In this document: piece by piece, positions 1-7,048 of the stretch
Numbering within the stretch: the stretch's first letter is position 1
How the letters are laid out: each line of letters begins with the position of its first letter
The notes under the pieces: generated by a model
Told to the model about the DNA's origin: nothing
Seen by the model: only the letters and a program-made list of their open reading frames with translations
The model's database searches: none
Translations under genes and position numbers: made by a program
Assembly: GCA_018065365.1 (NCBI GenBank)
Contig: JAGHTH010000144.1
Span: forward strand, 1-10,547
Direction of reading: 5' to 3'
DNA: 10,547 bases
Origin: Candidatus Coliplasma caballi
GTDB lineage: Bacteria; Bacillota; Clostridia; Oscillospirales; CAG-382

Positions 1-2
1 CT

Positions 3-158
3 TCCGGCAATGTGAGCATGACGTTTTTCCTTTCGACAGCGGGAAAAACTTTTTTCTTCGACAAGAAAAAAGATTTTTCCCGCACCCTTTTCAAAAAAGA
101 ACCGATTGTGGAGGAAAATAAAAAGTTTTCCGGTTTGCGCTATCGCAAACCCCGATGA
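3..158 (+). CDS. possible C-terminal fragment of an unrecognised protein (open to the left edge)
   Basis: From base 3 the plus strand is open for 51 codons up to a TGA at 156-158, with no start inside the window. The end of the translation (…KKFSGLRYRKPR) looks mildly protein-like, but no family is recognised. Against it, both the AT-rich 20-bp hairpin at 39-83 and the perfect hairpin at 132-151 lie inside this frame, and an open run of 51 codons is not rare by chance. A competing reading exists on the minus strand: an ATG at 19-17, preceded by AAAGGA eight bases upstream, could begin a gene running off the left edge, with only six codons visible. If the plus-strand gene is real, it converges on the DUF3899-like gene. 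The choice cannot be made from this window. Confidence 0.25.
   Translation, partial: SGNVSMTFFLSTAGKTFFFDKKKDFSRTLFKKEPIVEENKKFSGLRYRKPR
39..83. terminator. long AT-rich hairpin, possible bidirectional terminator
   Basis: Arms 39-58 and 63-83 are complementary over 20 bp with a single bulged base, around a 4-nt loop (CGAC). The outer five pairs are GC-rich (GCGGG/CCCGC) and the inner part is runs of A and T. A stem this long is unlikely by chance. It lacks the usual GC-rich stem followed by a U-tract, so it may be a terminator or an RNA-processing or structural element. It separates the DUF3899-like gene region from whatever lies beyond the left edge. Confidence 0.45.
132..151 (-). terminator. 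probable terminator of the DUF3899-like gene transcript
   Basis: GGTTTGCG and CGCAAACC form a perfect 8-bp stem with a 4-nt loop. Read on the minus strand, the stem is followed, after six bases (GGAAAA), by CTTTTTATTTT, a delayed U-tract. It lies about 250 bp beyond the stop codon of the gene at 402-809, which is far for its terminator. It could instead end some small transcript in the gap. Confidence 0.45.
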
Positions 159-401
159 AGCGGCGTCTGAACTCCTGACTCACTATCCTGTGTCCGCACA
201 CGAAGCGCCGTTTCATTTTTCGGAACGCCTCGTCGCTCCGGACCGTCGTGCCGCGCCGGGTACTTTCCGAGCGAAAACGCCCGCCCGGTTTTGCCGTTCT
301 GATCGGTAACCAGGCGGTTTGCGGTGCAGAATTCGGGCGTCGCGTCGGCGATCCGGTTGCGCTCCGCGCTCTCCGCGAAAACCTGTCTTCTCGTTTTCAT
401 A
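159..401. other. gene-free stretch, nothing recognised
   Basis: No reading frame here has both a ribosome binding site and protein-like composition. A minus-strand frame from an ATG at 400-398 begins one base after the stop of the DUF3899-like gene and runs 86 codons. It has no Shine-Dalgarno sequence, is rich in Arg and other charged residues in no clear pattern, and resembles no known family. No tRNA, rRNA or riboswitch fold was recognised. Confidence 0.5.
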
Positions 402-809
402 TCAAAGCAGATGCGAAACGACCGTAAACACGATCGCGACGAACAGAAACGCCAGCCCGACGACCAAACATTCTTTCAGCCACGCGCCGCGCTCGCCGCG
501 CTTGCGCTCCACGTAATCGTAATATTTCTCGCCGGAATGGAACACGTTCTTCTTGCCGAGCGGCAGAAACCGCCCGATCGTCATCGACGCGCCGTACGAA
601 AACAGGTCGAACGTCCCCTTGGAAGCGCACCACGTCAGACCGCCCACGGCGGCGAGCAGCACGCCGGGAAGTGTAAACGCGTTCGCCAACGCACACACCA
701 CGTCGTACGCGCCGTGCTCTTCCGGCAGCTTGTGCATCAGCCAATGCGCCGCAAAAAGCAACACGCCCACGCCGATCGCGTAGCAGTATTTTTTCAGTTT
801 CTCGCTCAT
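402..809 (-). CDS. small integral membrane protein, DUF3899-like
   Basis: This 135-aa protein has three hydrophobic segments at about residues 9-25, 36-60 and 110-133. TM2 and TM3 are joined by a polar loop of about 50 residues. The stretch after TM2 (KGTFDLFSYG) and the later YYDYVERKRG match what I recall of DUF3899 proteins of Bacillota, a family of unknown function with hydrophobic pairs around an xFDxxSYG motif. The start is fixed by AAAGGAG eight bases before the ATG. It lies 93 bp downstream of oppF in the same direction, behind the hairpin at 852-879. It would therefore be transcribed by read-through or from a promoter not seen here. Nothing in the sequence ties it to peptide transport. 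The gene is well supported; the family assignment is from memory of the motif and is less certain. Confidence 0.8.
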   Translation of the reverse strand: MSEKLKKYCYAIGVGVLLFAAHWLMHKLPEEHGAYDVVCALANAFTLPGVLLAAVGGLTWCASKGTFDLFSYGASMTIGRFLPLGKKNVFHSGEKYYDYVERKRGERGAWLKECLVVGLAFLFVAIVFTVVSHLL

Positions 810-851
810 CCTACGAACTCCTTTCTTCCGGAAAGAAACGGGTAAAACCCG

Positions 852-879
852 AAAATGCGGCTCTTGCGGGCCGCATTTT
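852..879 (-). terminator. rho-independent-type terminator after oppF
   Basis: A perfect 10-bp inverted repeat (AAAATGCGGC / GCCGCATTTT) has an 8-nt loop and begins 24 bp after the oppF stop codon. The A/T ends of the arms supply a short U-run in either direction, so it could act both ways. A second, smaller hairpin, CGGG-TAAAA-CCCG (839-851), follows directly on the minus strand. The U-run is short, so some read-through into the DUF3899-like gene is plausible. Confidence 0.8.
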
Positions 880-902
880 CTATCGCTTTGTTGTGATTCT
901 GC

Positions 903-2117
903 TTATTTGAGGATCTCCAGGTATCTCTCGTATTCCTCGGTGTTGCACCGCACGAAATGCCCGGGTTTGATCTCGCGCATCGTGGGCTCCTCTTTGGAAT
1001 AATCGTGTTCCGCCAGCGGATTGTACACGATTCTCTTACGCTGCTTCTCGTACTCGGGATCGGGCAGCGGGATCGCGGACAACAGCGAACGCGTATAGGG
1101 GTGCAGCGGGTTCAGGAACAGTTCGTCCGACGGAGCCAACTCCACCATTTTTCCGTAATACATCACGCCGATGCGGTCGGAGAAATACTTGACGACGGAA
1201 AGGTCGTGCGCCACGAACAGCAGCGTCAGACCGAGACGGTCGCGCAGCTCGTTCAGCAGGTTGATGACCTGCGCCTGAATCGAAACGTCCAGCGCGGACA
1301 CCGGCTCGTCGGCAATGATCAGCTCGGGGTTCATGATGACCGAACGCGCCACGCCGACACGCTGCTTCTGACCGCCGGAAAACTCGTGCGGATATCTGCC
1401 CGCGTGCTCGCGCACCAGACCGACCAGCTCGAGCATTTCGTACACTTTTTCTTCGAGAACTTTCTTGTCCTTCTCGCCGTGTACGATCAGCCCCTCCGAA
1501 ATGATCTCCTTGACGGTCATACGGGGGTCAAGCGATGCGATCGGGTCCTGGAAGATCATCTGGATCTGCGTAACCAACCGCGATTTTCTCGCCTTGTTCA
1601 GCTTGTTTTTGTATTCGGCTTTCAGTTCCTTGTCGCCCGGGTTTGCCGCGAGCTTCGGCCTGTATTCGGCGTTCAGCTTCGCGGTCTGCTCCTTGGCGTA
1701 TTCCTTGTCGCAGTTTTTCTGATCGAATTTCGCCTTTTTGATCTCCGCTCTCATTTCGGAAACGGTCTTCGCGCATTTTGCGGAAGCGTTTGCGATCTCC
1801 GCTTTCGCTTCGGAAGAAGTGTTCCCTTTGAGGCGGGCTTTCGTCTCGGCAAGTTCTTTCTTTGCCGCCGCGATCGCGTCCTTATAGGACTTCACGCCCG
1901 CGGCAATGCGGATGCCTTTGAAATACACGCTGCCGGAAGTGATGTCGTACAGCTTGATGATCGAACGTCCCGTCGTGGTCTTTCCGCAGCCGGACTCGCC
2001 GACCAGACCGAACACTTCGCCCTTTCTGATGTCAAAACTGACGTCGTCCACGGCTTTGGTCGTGCCGAAATATTGGCAGAGATGCTCAACGCGGAGCAAT
2101 ACTTCATTATTCTCCAT
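903..2117 (-). CDS. oppF: oligopeptide ABC transporter ATP-binding protein OppF, with a coiled-coil-like insertion
   Basis: This is one of the two cytoplasmic ATPases of the peptide importer, 404 aa long. Walker A is GESGCGKT (40-47), the Q-loop Gln is 190, the signature is FSGGQKQR (246-253), Walker B is LIIADE (266-271) and the switch His is 304, so the site looks catalytically competent. HPYTRSLL (339-346) opens the oligopeptide C-terminal domain. The ending HDYSKEEPTMREIKPGHF resembles streptococcal AmiF. Between the strand after Walker A and the Q-loop, residues about 73-178 form a Lys/Ala/Glu-rich, nearly proline-free stretch where the family has about 15 residues. This explains the excess over the usual length of about 310. 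The ATG at 2117 has AAAGGAG upstream and overlaps the oppD end by 11 bp, which suggests coupled translation. An upstream extension of the frame is only oppD read out of frame. Confidence 0.94.
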   Translation of the reverse strand: MENNEVLLRVEHLCQYFGTTKAVDDVSFDIRKGEVFGLVGESGCGKTTTGRSIIKLYDITSGSVYFKGIRIAAGVKSYKDAIAAAKKELAETKARLKGNTSSEAKAEIANASAKCAKTVSEMRAEIKKAKFDQKNCDKEYAKEQTAKLNAEYRPKLAANPGDKELKAEYKNKLNKARKSRLVTQIQMIFQDPIASLDPRMTVKEIISEGLIVHGEKDKKVLEEKVYEMLELVGLVREHAGRYPHEFSGGQKQRVGVARSVIMNPELIIADEPVSALDVSIQAQVINLLNELRDRLGLTLLFVAHDLSVVKYFSDRIGVMYYGKMVELAPSDELFLNPLHPYTRSLLSAIPLPDPEYEKQRKRIVYNPLAEHDYSKEEPTMREIKPGHFVRCNTEEYERYLEILK

Positions 2118-4278
2118 CGTTTGCGCTCTCCTTTCGCTTTGCTTCCATGCGGGCAATCCGTTCCGTAATGATCTTCGGGCGCTCAACCTTCGGAGCGTCG
2201 GGGTGCAGCAGCCAGGTCGCCGCGGAATGCGTCTCGCTGATCTTGAACATCGGCGGCTGCTTCTCAAAGTCGATCTGCATCGCGTACTTGTTTCTCGCCG
2301 CAAACGCGTCGCCGACCGGCGGATACAGCATATCCGGAGGCGTACCGGGGATCGCGTCGAGTTTCTCCTTGGTGTCCAGATCGGGCATCGAGGACAGCAG
2401 CGCCCAGGTATAAGGATGCGCGGACTCATAGAACACGTCGCGCGACGTACCGTACTCCACGATCTTGCCCGCGTACATCACGGCGATACGGTCTGCCATG
2501 TTGGCAACGACGCCCAAGTCGTGGGTAATGAAGATAATGGAGAGGTTGCGCTCCGCTTTCAGCTTGTTGATCAGTTCGAGGATCTGCGACTGAATGGTTA
2601 CGTCCAGCGCGGTCGTCGGCTCGTCGCAGATCAGAATGTCCGGATCCGCCGCCAACGCGATCGCGATGACGATTCTCTGCCGCATACCGCCCGAAAATTC
2701 GAACGGATACTGGGTATATCTCTTTCTCGGCTCGGGAATACCGACCTCGCCCATCAGCTTGATCGCTCTTGCCTTTGCCATACGCTTGGTAACCTTTTTG
2801 ACCACACCGCCAGCGCACGCCTTGAGGTAGTCGATGACCGCCACGGCTTCCGCGTCGAAATCACGGCTCGCGCGCGTCGAAAGCACTTCTTCGTAGTGGT
2901 CTGCCAGACGGTCGATCTGCGCGAGCATATTCTTGCGGACGAGTTCCAGATTCGTGATCGAAGCCGGAACGACCGTCCAATCGGGCTCTTTGCCTTTCGC
3001 GGTCTTCGCTTCGTGCTTCGCGGTCTGTCTCGCAAACCGTTTTTCCTCTTTGGCGTTCTTGCCGATCGACTCGAAATACTTGTCCAGGTCGCCGTTCATG
3101 CCCTTTTCGAAGGTGTAAGCAAAGCTGTCCTTGACGAGTTCAAGCTTGTCGATCGAACGGCTCACGACCGCGCTCATCTCTTTGATCGCCTGCTTGCACG
3201 CCGCTTTGTCAAGGTCTTCCTTTTCAAACAGGGCGCGGTTGCTTCTCAAAGAGGTGATCGCCTCACGCTTCGCGGCGTCCGCGTTCGTCGCGGACCAAAT
3301 CAGCGCCGCCTTGACGTTGTCGATAAAGTCGAGCATGAAATCTTCGTCCAGCTTTTTGCGCATGAACGCGTTCAGTTCCTCGATGTGCATATCGGGCAGC
3401 AGCTTGTTCACGAAGGTAACGTAATAGCCCATCGTGAAGAAGTTCGGAACCGGGCGGTTGCTTGCCGAAAGCATGATCTCACGCAATTCGGTCAGCGCCG
3501 CGCGCAGTTCGGGAAGATCCTCGCCGTACTTTTTGGGGTTGTTGAGCGCGCTCAGCGAATCGGCCAGCGTGATCACGCGGTTTCTGTCCTTCGCGATCAC
3601 GTAGGTATGGAACGTCTGTTTCGCCTGCGACGCAATGGTATTCAGACGGTAGCGAAGGTCTTTCGCCGCCTTCTTTTCCAATTCGAACACCAGCGGCTCA
3701 ATGTCGTCCGCCACCTCAATCGCTGCTTCGTGCGCGGCGTTGTAGGCGTTCTCCAACTCGAGATGCTTGTATTCAAACTGGTCGAATTTCTTACATTTTG
3801 CGGTCAGTTCCGACGCTTTGGCGGAATCGCCCTTCGCGACCGCCTCGATCATCGCCTTGCGGACGAGTTCGAGCGTCGTGTTGAAGTTTTTGCGGTTTTC
3901 CTTCTGTCTTGCCTTGCCCTTTAAGATCATCGCCTCGGTCAACTGTTTGCCGATGCGGACGATCGGGTTCAAGGACGACATCGGGTCCTGGAAGATCATC
4001 GCGATCTTGTCGCCGCGGAGTTTGTGGAATTCTTCCTCGGAAATTTTGAGCAGATCTTTTCCGTCGTAGATGATCTCGCCGCCCTCCACGATGGAGTTGC
4101 CGGCAAGAATGCCCAGAACGGCTTTGGACGTAACGGATTTACCCGAGCCGGACTCGCCGACGATCGCCAGCGTTTCGCCTTTCGCAAGGTCGAAATTGAT
4201 GCCGCGCACCGCCTGCACTTTTCCGTTCGTCGTGCGGAAAGAGATCGTCAGATCTTTGACTTGCAGTTTCTTTTCCAT
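2107..4278 (-). CDS. oppD: oligopeptide ABC transporter ATP-binding protein OppD, with a ~375-residue helical insertion
   Basis: This is the second ATPase of the importer, 723 aa against about 350 for the family. Walker A is GESGSGKS (41-48), the Q-loop Gln is 97, the signature is FSGGMRQR (528-535), Walker B is ILICDE (548-553), the switch His is 586, and HPYTWALLSSMPDL (621-634) opens the C-terminal oligopeptide domain. The canonical sequence stops at about residue 125, in the helical subdomain, and resumes at about 500 (AKARAIKLMGEVGIPEP). The segment between is helical in character, rich in Lys, Glu, Ala and Leu, has no membrane segment, and matches nothing I recognise. Removing it leaves a normal-length OppD. 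The four C-terminal cysteines of iron-sulfur OppD/DppD proteins are replaced by Asp657, Asn663, Asp670 and Thr688. The start has GGAGG six bases upstream and lies one base after the oppC stop. Confidence 0.94.
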   Translation of the reverse strand: MEKKLQVKDLTISFRTTNGKVQAVRGINFDLAKGETLAIVGESGSGKSVTSKAVLGILAGNSIVEGGEIIYDGKDLLKISEEEFHKLRGDKIAMIFQDPMSSLNPIVRIGKQLTEAMILKGKARQKENRKNFNTTLELVRKAMIEAVAKGDSAKASELTAKCKKFDQFEYKHLELENAYNAAHEAAIEVADDIEPLVFELEKKAAKDLRYRLNTIASQAKQTFHTYVIAKDRNRVITLADSLSALNNPKKYGEDLPELRAALTELREIMLSASNRPVPNFFTMGYYVTFVNKLLPDMHIEELNAFMRKKLDEDFMLDFIDNVKAALIWSATNADAAKREAITSLRSNRALFEKEDLDKAACKQAIKEMSAVVSRSIDKLELVKDSFAYTFEKGMNGDLDKYFESIGKNAKEEKRFARQTAKHEAKTAKGKEPDWTVVPASITNLELVRKNMLAQIDRLADHYEEVLSTRASRDFDAEAVAVIDYLKACAGGVVKKVTKRMAKARAIKLMGEVGIPEPRKRYTQYPFEFSGGMRQRIVIAIALAADPDILICDEPTTALDVTIQSQILELINKLKAERNLSIIFITHDLGVVANMADRIAVMYAGKIVEYGTSRDVFYESAHPYTWALLSSMPDLDTKEKLDAIPGTPPDMLYPPVGDAFAARNKYAMQIDFEKQPPMFKISETHSAATWLLHPDAPKVERPKIITERIARMEAKRKESANDGE

Positions 4279-4279
4279 G

Positions 4280-5842
4280 TCAGTCCTCCACTCCTCTGTT
4301 AGACGGGTTGAATGCGTCGCGCAGACCGTTGCCGAACAGGTTGAAGCAGATCAGCAGCAGCGACACGAACAGCGCGGGGAAGAACAGCGAATGCGGGTGC
4401 GACATATAACCCGCCTGACCGAGCGCCATCAGTTCGCCGATGGACGTACCCGAAAAGTCGGCGAGGTTGATAATGCCCAAATAGGTCAGGTTGGTCTCGG
4501 AACTGATAACGCCCGGGATAATGAGCGCGCAGCTCGTGATGATCGTGCCCAGCGAGTTCGGGAAAATGTGCTTGAAGATCAAGCGCTTGTCGGAAGCGCC
4601 CAGCGTCTTCGCCGCCATGACGTATTCCTGCCCTTTGAAACGGTAGAACTGCTTTCTGACCAGCGAAGCCATGCCCGTCCAGCCCGTCAGCACGAACGCG
4701 AACAGGAACGCCGGCACCACGCCGACCTTCTGCGCCAGGTGCAGCTGGAACAGCGTCGTACAAACGATGAAAGGCAGACCGTCCAGAATATCAATGATAC
4801 GGTCCATGATCAAGTCCACGACACCGCCGTAGTAACCCATGATCGCGCCGTAGATCGCGCCGATGAACATATTGATGACCGAAACGATCAGCGCAAAGAT
4901 CAGCGAGAAACGCGCGCCGCAGCCGATCGCGGTGAACAGGTCGCGTCCGTAGGAATCGGTACCGAACACGTAGCTCGGCTCGTGTCCCATTTTGAAAATG
5001 TAGTAGTTGTAGTAGCAGATACGCAGCTGGCAGGACGTGTACTTTCCGCTCTCGTCCTTTGCTTTGCCGCGCGCGTAAATATACGAGCCGTCGTCGCTCT
5101 CAAAGCGCTTGCCGGTGTATTCCCACGCCTCGATCGTCTTGTCGGTGCTGTACGCGGGAATAAAGTCGCCGTTTGCGTCGTACTCCGGTTTGCCGGTCTC
5201 ATCCTTGACCTTGTACCAGGTATTCTCCGCCTCACGACCGGTCATGCCGCAGATGTCCGAGCTTTCGACCCACGGATAAATGACGCGAATGCCGGATTCG
5301 TTCTGCCATGCCAGGATCTCGTCGTATTGCGCACGGCTGAACGTACGCACGATGATGCCCTTGCTGAAATACTGGTTGACCGTCAGTTTGTAGAACTTCT
5401 TTTCGACCTTCTGCCCACGGATGATCTCGTAGTTGCTCGTGGTGCTGTCGATCGAAATGATCGGATCCATGCCCGTTTCGATCCCGATCGCCTTGTAGCC
5501 CGCAAAAGCGTACTCGTTGGCGGAATCGGGGGAATACGCGCCGTCGAAGATCCCAAGTTTCTTCTCGGCGATCGCCGGAACGTAAGGCGCAAAGCTGGTG
5601 TAAAGACCGTTCGGGTCTTTGTCCTTGATGCTGTACGGCGAAACGATCGGAACGATCAGCGCGAACAGGATCAGAAACGCCAGAATAAACGCCGCGACGA
5701 CGGACGATTTGTTTTTGCGGAAACGGATCATCGCGTCCGCAAAATAACTTCTCGCCTTGGTCTGCAGTTTTTTGTCGTGCAGGATCTGATCCGCTTGAAC
5801 GAAGGCAAATTTTTCTGCCGGAATGCGTTCGTAATTTTCCAT
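4280..5842 (-). CDS. oppC: oligopeptide ABC transporter permease OppC, with a large extracytoplasmic insertion
   Basis: This is one of two membrane channel subunits, 520 aa against about 300 for the family. The N-terminus has a cytoplasmic tail and TM1 (about 48-68) in the usual OppC_N context (RFRKNKSSVVAAFI). The permease core starts at HEPSYVFGTDSYGRDLF (287-303), followed by five likely TM segments. The EAA loop that docks on an ATPase is QEYVMAAKTLGASDKRLIFKH (405-425), with the typical ending FGNGLRDAFNPS (503-514). Residues about 72-290 would lie outside the membrane. They are rich in Tyr, Asp, Lys and Ser, contain Cys198, Cys271 and Cys276, and are several times longer than the usual loop there. 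S. pneumoniae AmiC (about 500 aa, OppB-like) is a known case of an enlarged permease loop. The ATG is supported by GGAGGG eight bases upstream. The gene lies 18 bp after oppB. Confidence 0.94.
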   Translation of the reverse strand: MENYERIPAEKFAFVQADQILHDKKLQTKARSYFADAMIRFRKNKSSVVAAFILAFLILFALIVPIVSPYSIKDKDPNGLYTSFAPYVPAIAEKKLGIFDGAYSPDSANEYAFAGYKAIGIETGMDPIISIDSTTSNYEIIRGQKVEKKFYKLTVNQYFSKGIIVRTFSRAQYDEILAWQNESGIRVIYPWVESSDICGMTGREAENTWYKVKDETGKPEYDANGDFIPAYSTDKTIEAWEYTGKRFESDDGSYIYARGKAKDESGKYTSCQLRICYYNYYIFKMGHEPSYVFGTDSYGRDLFTAIGCGARFSLIFALIVSVINMFIGAIYGAIMGYYGGVVDLIMDRIIDILDGLPFIVCTTLFQLHLAQKVGVVPAFLFAFVLTGWTGMASLVRKQFYRFKGQEYVMAAKTLGASDKRLIFKHIFPNSLGTIITSCALIIPGVISSETNLTYLGIINLADFSGTSIGELMALGQAGYMSHPHSLFFPALFVSLLLICFNLFGNGLRDAFNPSNRGVED

Positions 5843-5860
5843 CTGTTTGCCCTCCGTTCC

Positions 5861-6814
5861 TTATTTCTTCGATCCCATGCGGATACGAGGATCAATAAAG
5901 CCGTAGCTCACGTCCACGACCACGGCAGCCAAAAGGCCGATCGTCGTGTAGAAACAGGTGTCCAGCATGAAGATGTTGTAGTCCAGAGCCGTGATCGAAT
6001 TCAGATAGAAGTCGCCCAAGCCCGGGATCGAGAAAATTTTCTCAATAATCAGAGAACCCGACAGAATGCTGATGAAAGAGCCGAAAATCGACGGCAGAAC
6101 GACGACCATGCAGTTTTTGAGCGCGTGGCGGACCGTCGCCTGCGTCTTGGTCAGCCCTTTCGTTCTGGCAAGGAGCATGAACTCGCTCGTCAGCACTTCG
6201 GTCAGCTCGGCGCGGGTGGTACGGGTAAAGCCGGCGATCGTACCGAACGACAACGCCAGCACCGCGGGGATCATACTGCGGAACATCGGCCACGAAAAAT
6301 AATCCGTGCCGGCTTTCATCAGAATCGGGAACCAATCTAACTTGAAACACAAGAAATACTGTATCAACGACGCGTACACGAACGACGGCACCGAAATACA
6401 GACCATTGTCAAAGTGGAAATCGTGTGGTCGATCCAACTGTTCTTGCGAAGCGCCGCCCAGATACCGAGAATGATACCGATCGGGATCGCGAGAACGATC
6501 GAATACAGGTTGACCAACAACGTCGGAGGCATCTTCTCCACGAAGATCTCCGTTACGGGACGTCCGACGTAGTTTTTGAAGCTGACGCCCCAGTCAAATT
6601 TGGTAAAAATGTCCCTCAAGAACATTCCAAACTGTTCCAAATAGGGTTTTCCGTAGCCCATTGCTTCCATACGTTCTTCCAGGATCGCCTGATGGGGATC
6701 TCCGGGCTGAACGACCGGCTGCGGCAGCATACGGATCAGAACGAAACAGACAAGCGTGATGACGAAAAGCGTCAACAGCATCAGTCCGAGTCGCTGAAGA
6801 GTGTATTTTATCAT
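5861..6814 (-). CDS. oppB: oligopeptide ABC transporter permease OppB
   Basis: This channel-forming subunit is 317 aa, the usual family length, and the only subunit here without an expansion. TM segments lie at about 9-28, 99-121, 132-156, 180-198, 240-258 and 283-305. The EAA loop is EFMLLARTKGLTKTQATVRHA (211-231), the site that couples to an ATPase. It is followed by EKIFSIPGLG (258-267) and the family-typical ending IDPRIRMG (307-314). The start is chosen for AGGAAG eight bases upstream and for the hydrophobic N-terminus (MIKYTLQRLGLML) typical of OppB. It is the first gene after the oppA stem-loop, with 234 bp between oppA and oppB. No clear separate promoter was found in that gap. Confidence 0.95.
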   Translation of the reverse strand: MIKYTLQRLGLMLLTLFVITLVCFVLIRMLPQPVVQPGDPHQAILEERMEAMGYGKPYLEQFGMFLRDIFTKFDWGVSFKNYVGRPVTEIFVEKMPPTLLVNLYSIVLAIPIGIILGIWAALRKNSWIDHTISTLTMVCISVPSFVYASLIQYFLCFKLDWFPILMKAGTDYFSWPMFRSMIPAVLALSFGTIAGFTRTTRAELTEVLTSEFMLLARTKGLTKTQATVRHALKNCMVVVLPSIFGSFISILSGSLIIEKIFSIPGLGDFYLNSITALDYNIFMLDTCFYTTIGLLAAVVVDVSYGFIDPRIRMGSKK

Positions 6815-6864
6815 ACCAATTACTTCCTTCCGACGAAAATTTGCGGGGGATATGAATGTTTCAA

Positions 6865-6946
6865 ACGGCGCTTTCGCCGTAAGTCCGGGCTGCTTTCCCC
6901 GGAATCTTTTCCTTTTTGACCGCTCCGCGCGGGATCAGCGGCGCGG
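6865..6946 (-). repeat. two short hairpins in the oppB leader
   Basis: ACGGCG-CTTT-CGCCGT (6865-6880) is a perfect 6-bp stem with a tetraloop. CCGCGC (6925-6930) pairs with GCGCGG (6941-6946) around a 10-nt loop. With the larger stem-loop at 6982-7015 they make the oppA-oppB spacer a run of three stable structures. They could protect the 5' end of a processed oppB-F message. No open frame or obvious promoter sits between them. Confidence 0.4.
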
Positions 6947-6981
6947 TTTCAAGAATACGCCGTTTCAAATCAAATAGGGAA

Positions 6982-7015
6982 AATTGCCGAGGCAGGAAAA
7001 CCCGCCTCGGCAATT
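6982..7015 (-). terminator. stem-loop between oppA and oppB (partial terminator or mRNA processing/stability element)
   Basis: AATTGCCGAGGC and GCCTCGGCAATT form a perfect 12-bp stem with a 10-nt loop, beginning 33 bp after the oppA stop. On the minus strand it runs into TTTTCCC, a weak U-tract. Such hairpins directly after the binding-protein gene are common in ABC importer operons, where the binding protein is needed in excess over the membrane complex. The same role is inferred here. Confidence 0.8.
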
Positions 7016-7048
7016 CATTGTTCGGTATGCCCGAAGGGTTAACTCAAA

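Noticed and set aside
2118..2429. N-terminal extension of the oppF frame by 104 codons
   Set aside because: It is Arg/Ser-rich out-of-frame oppD sequence. The ATG at 2117 has a good ribosome binding site and starts the normal ATPase domain.
1906..6340. Very long open frames on the plus strand (672 and 756 codons) opposite oppF, oppD, oppC and oppB
   Set aside because: They are antisense to well-supported genes, have Arg/His-rich composition without domains, lack ribosome binding sites, and follow from the GC-rich third codon positions of the real genes.
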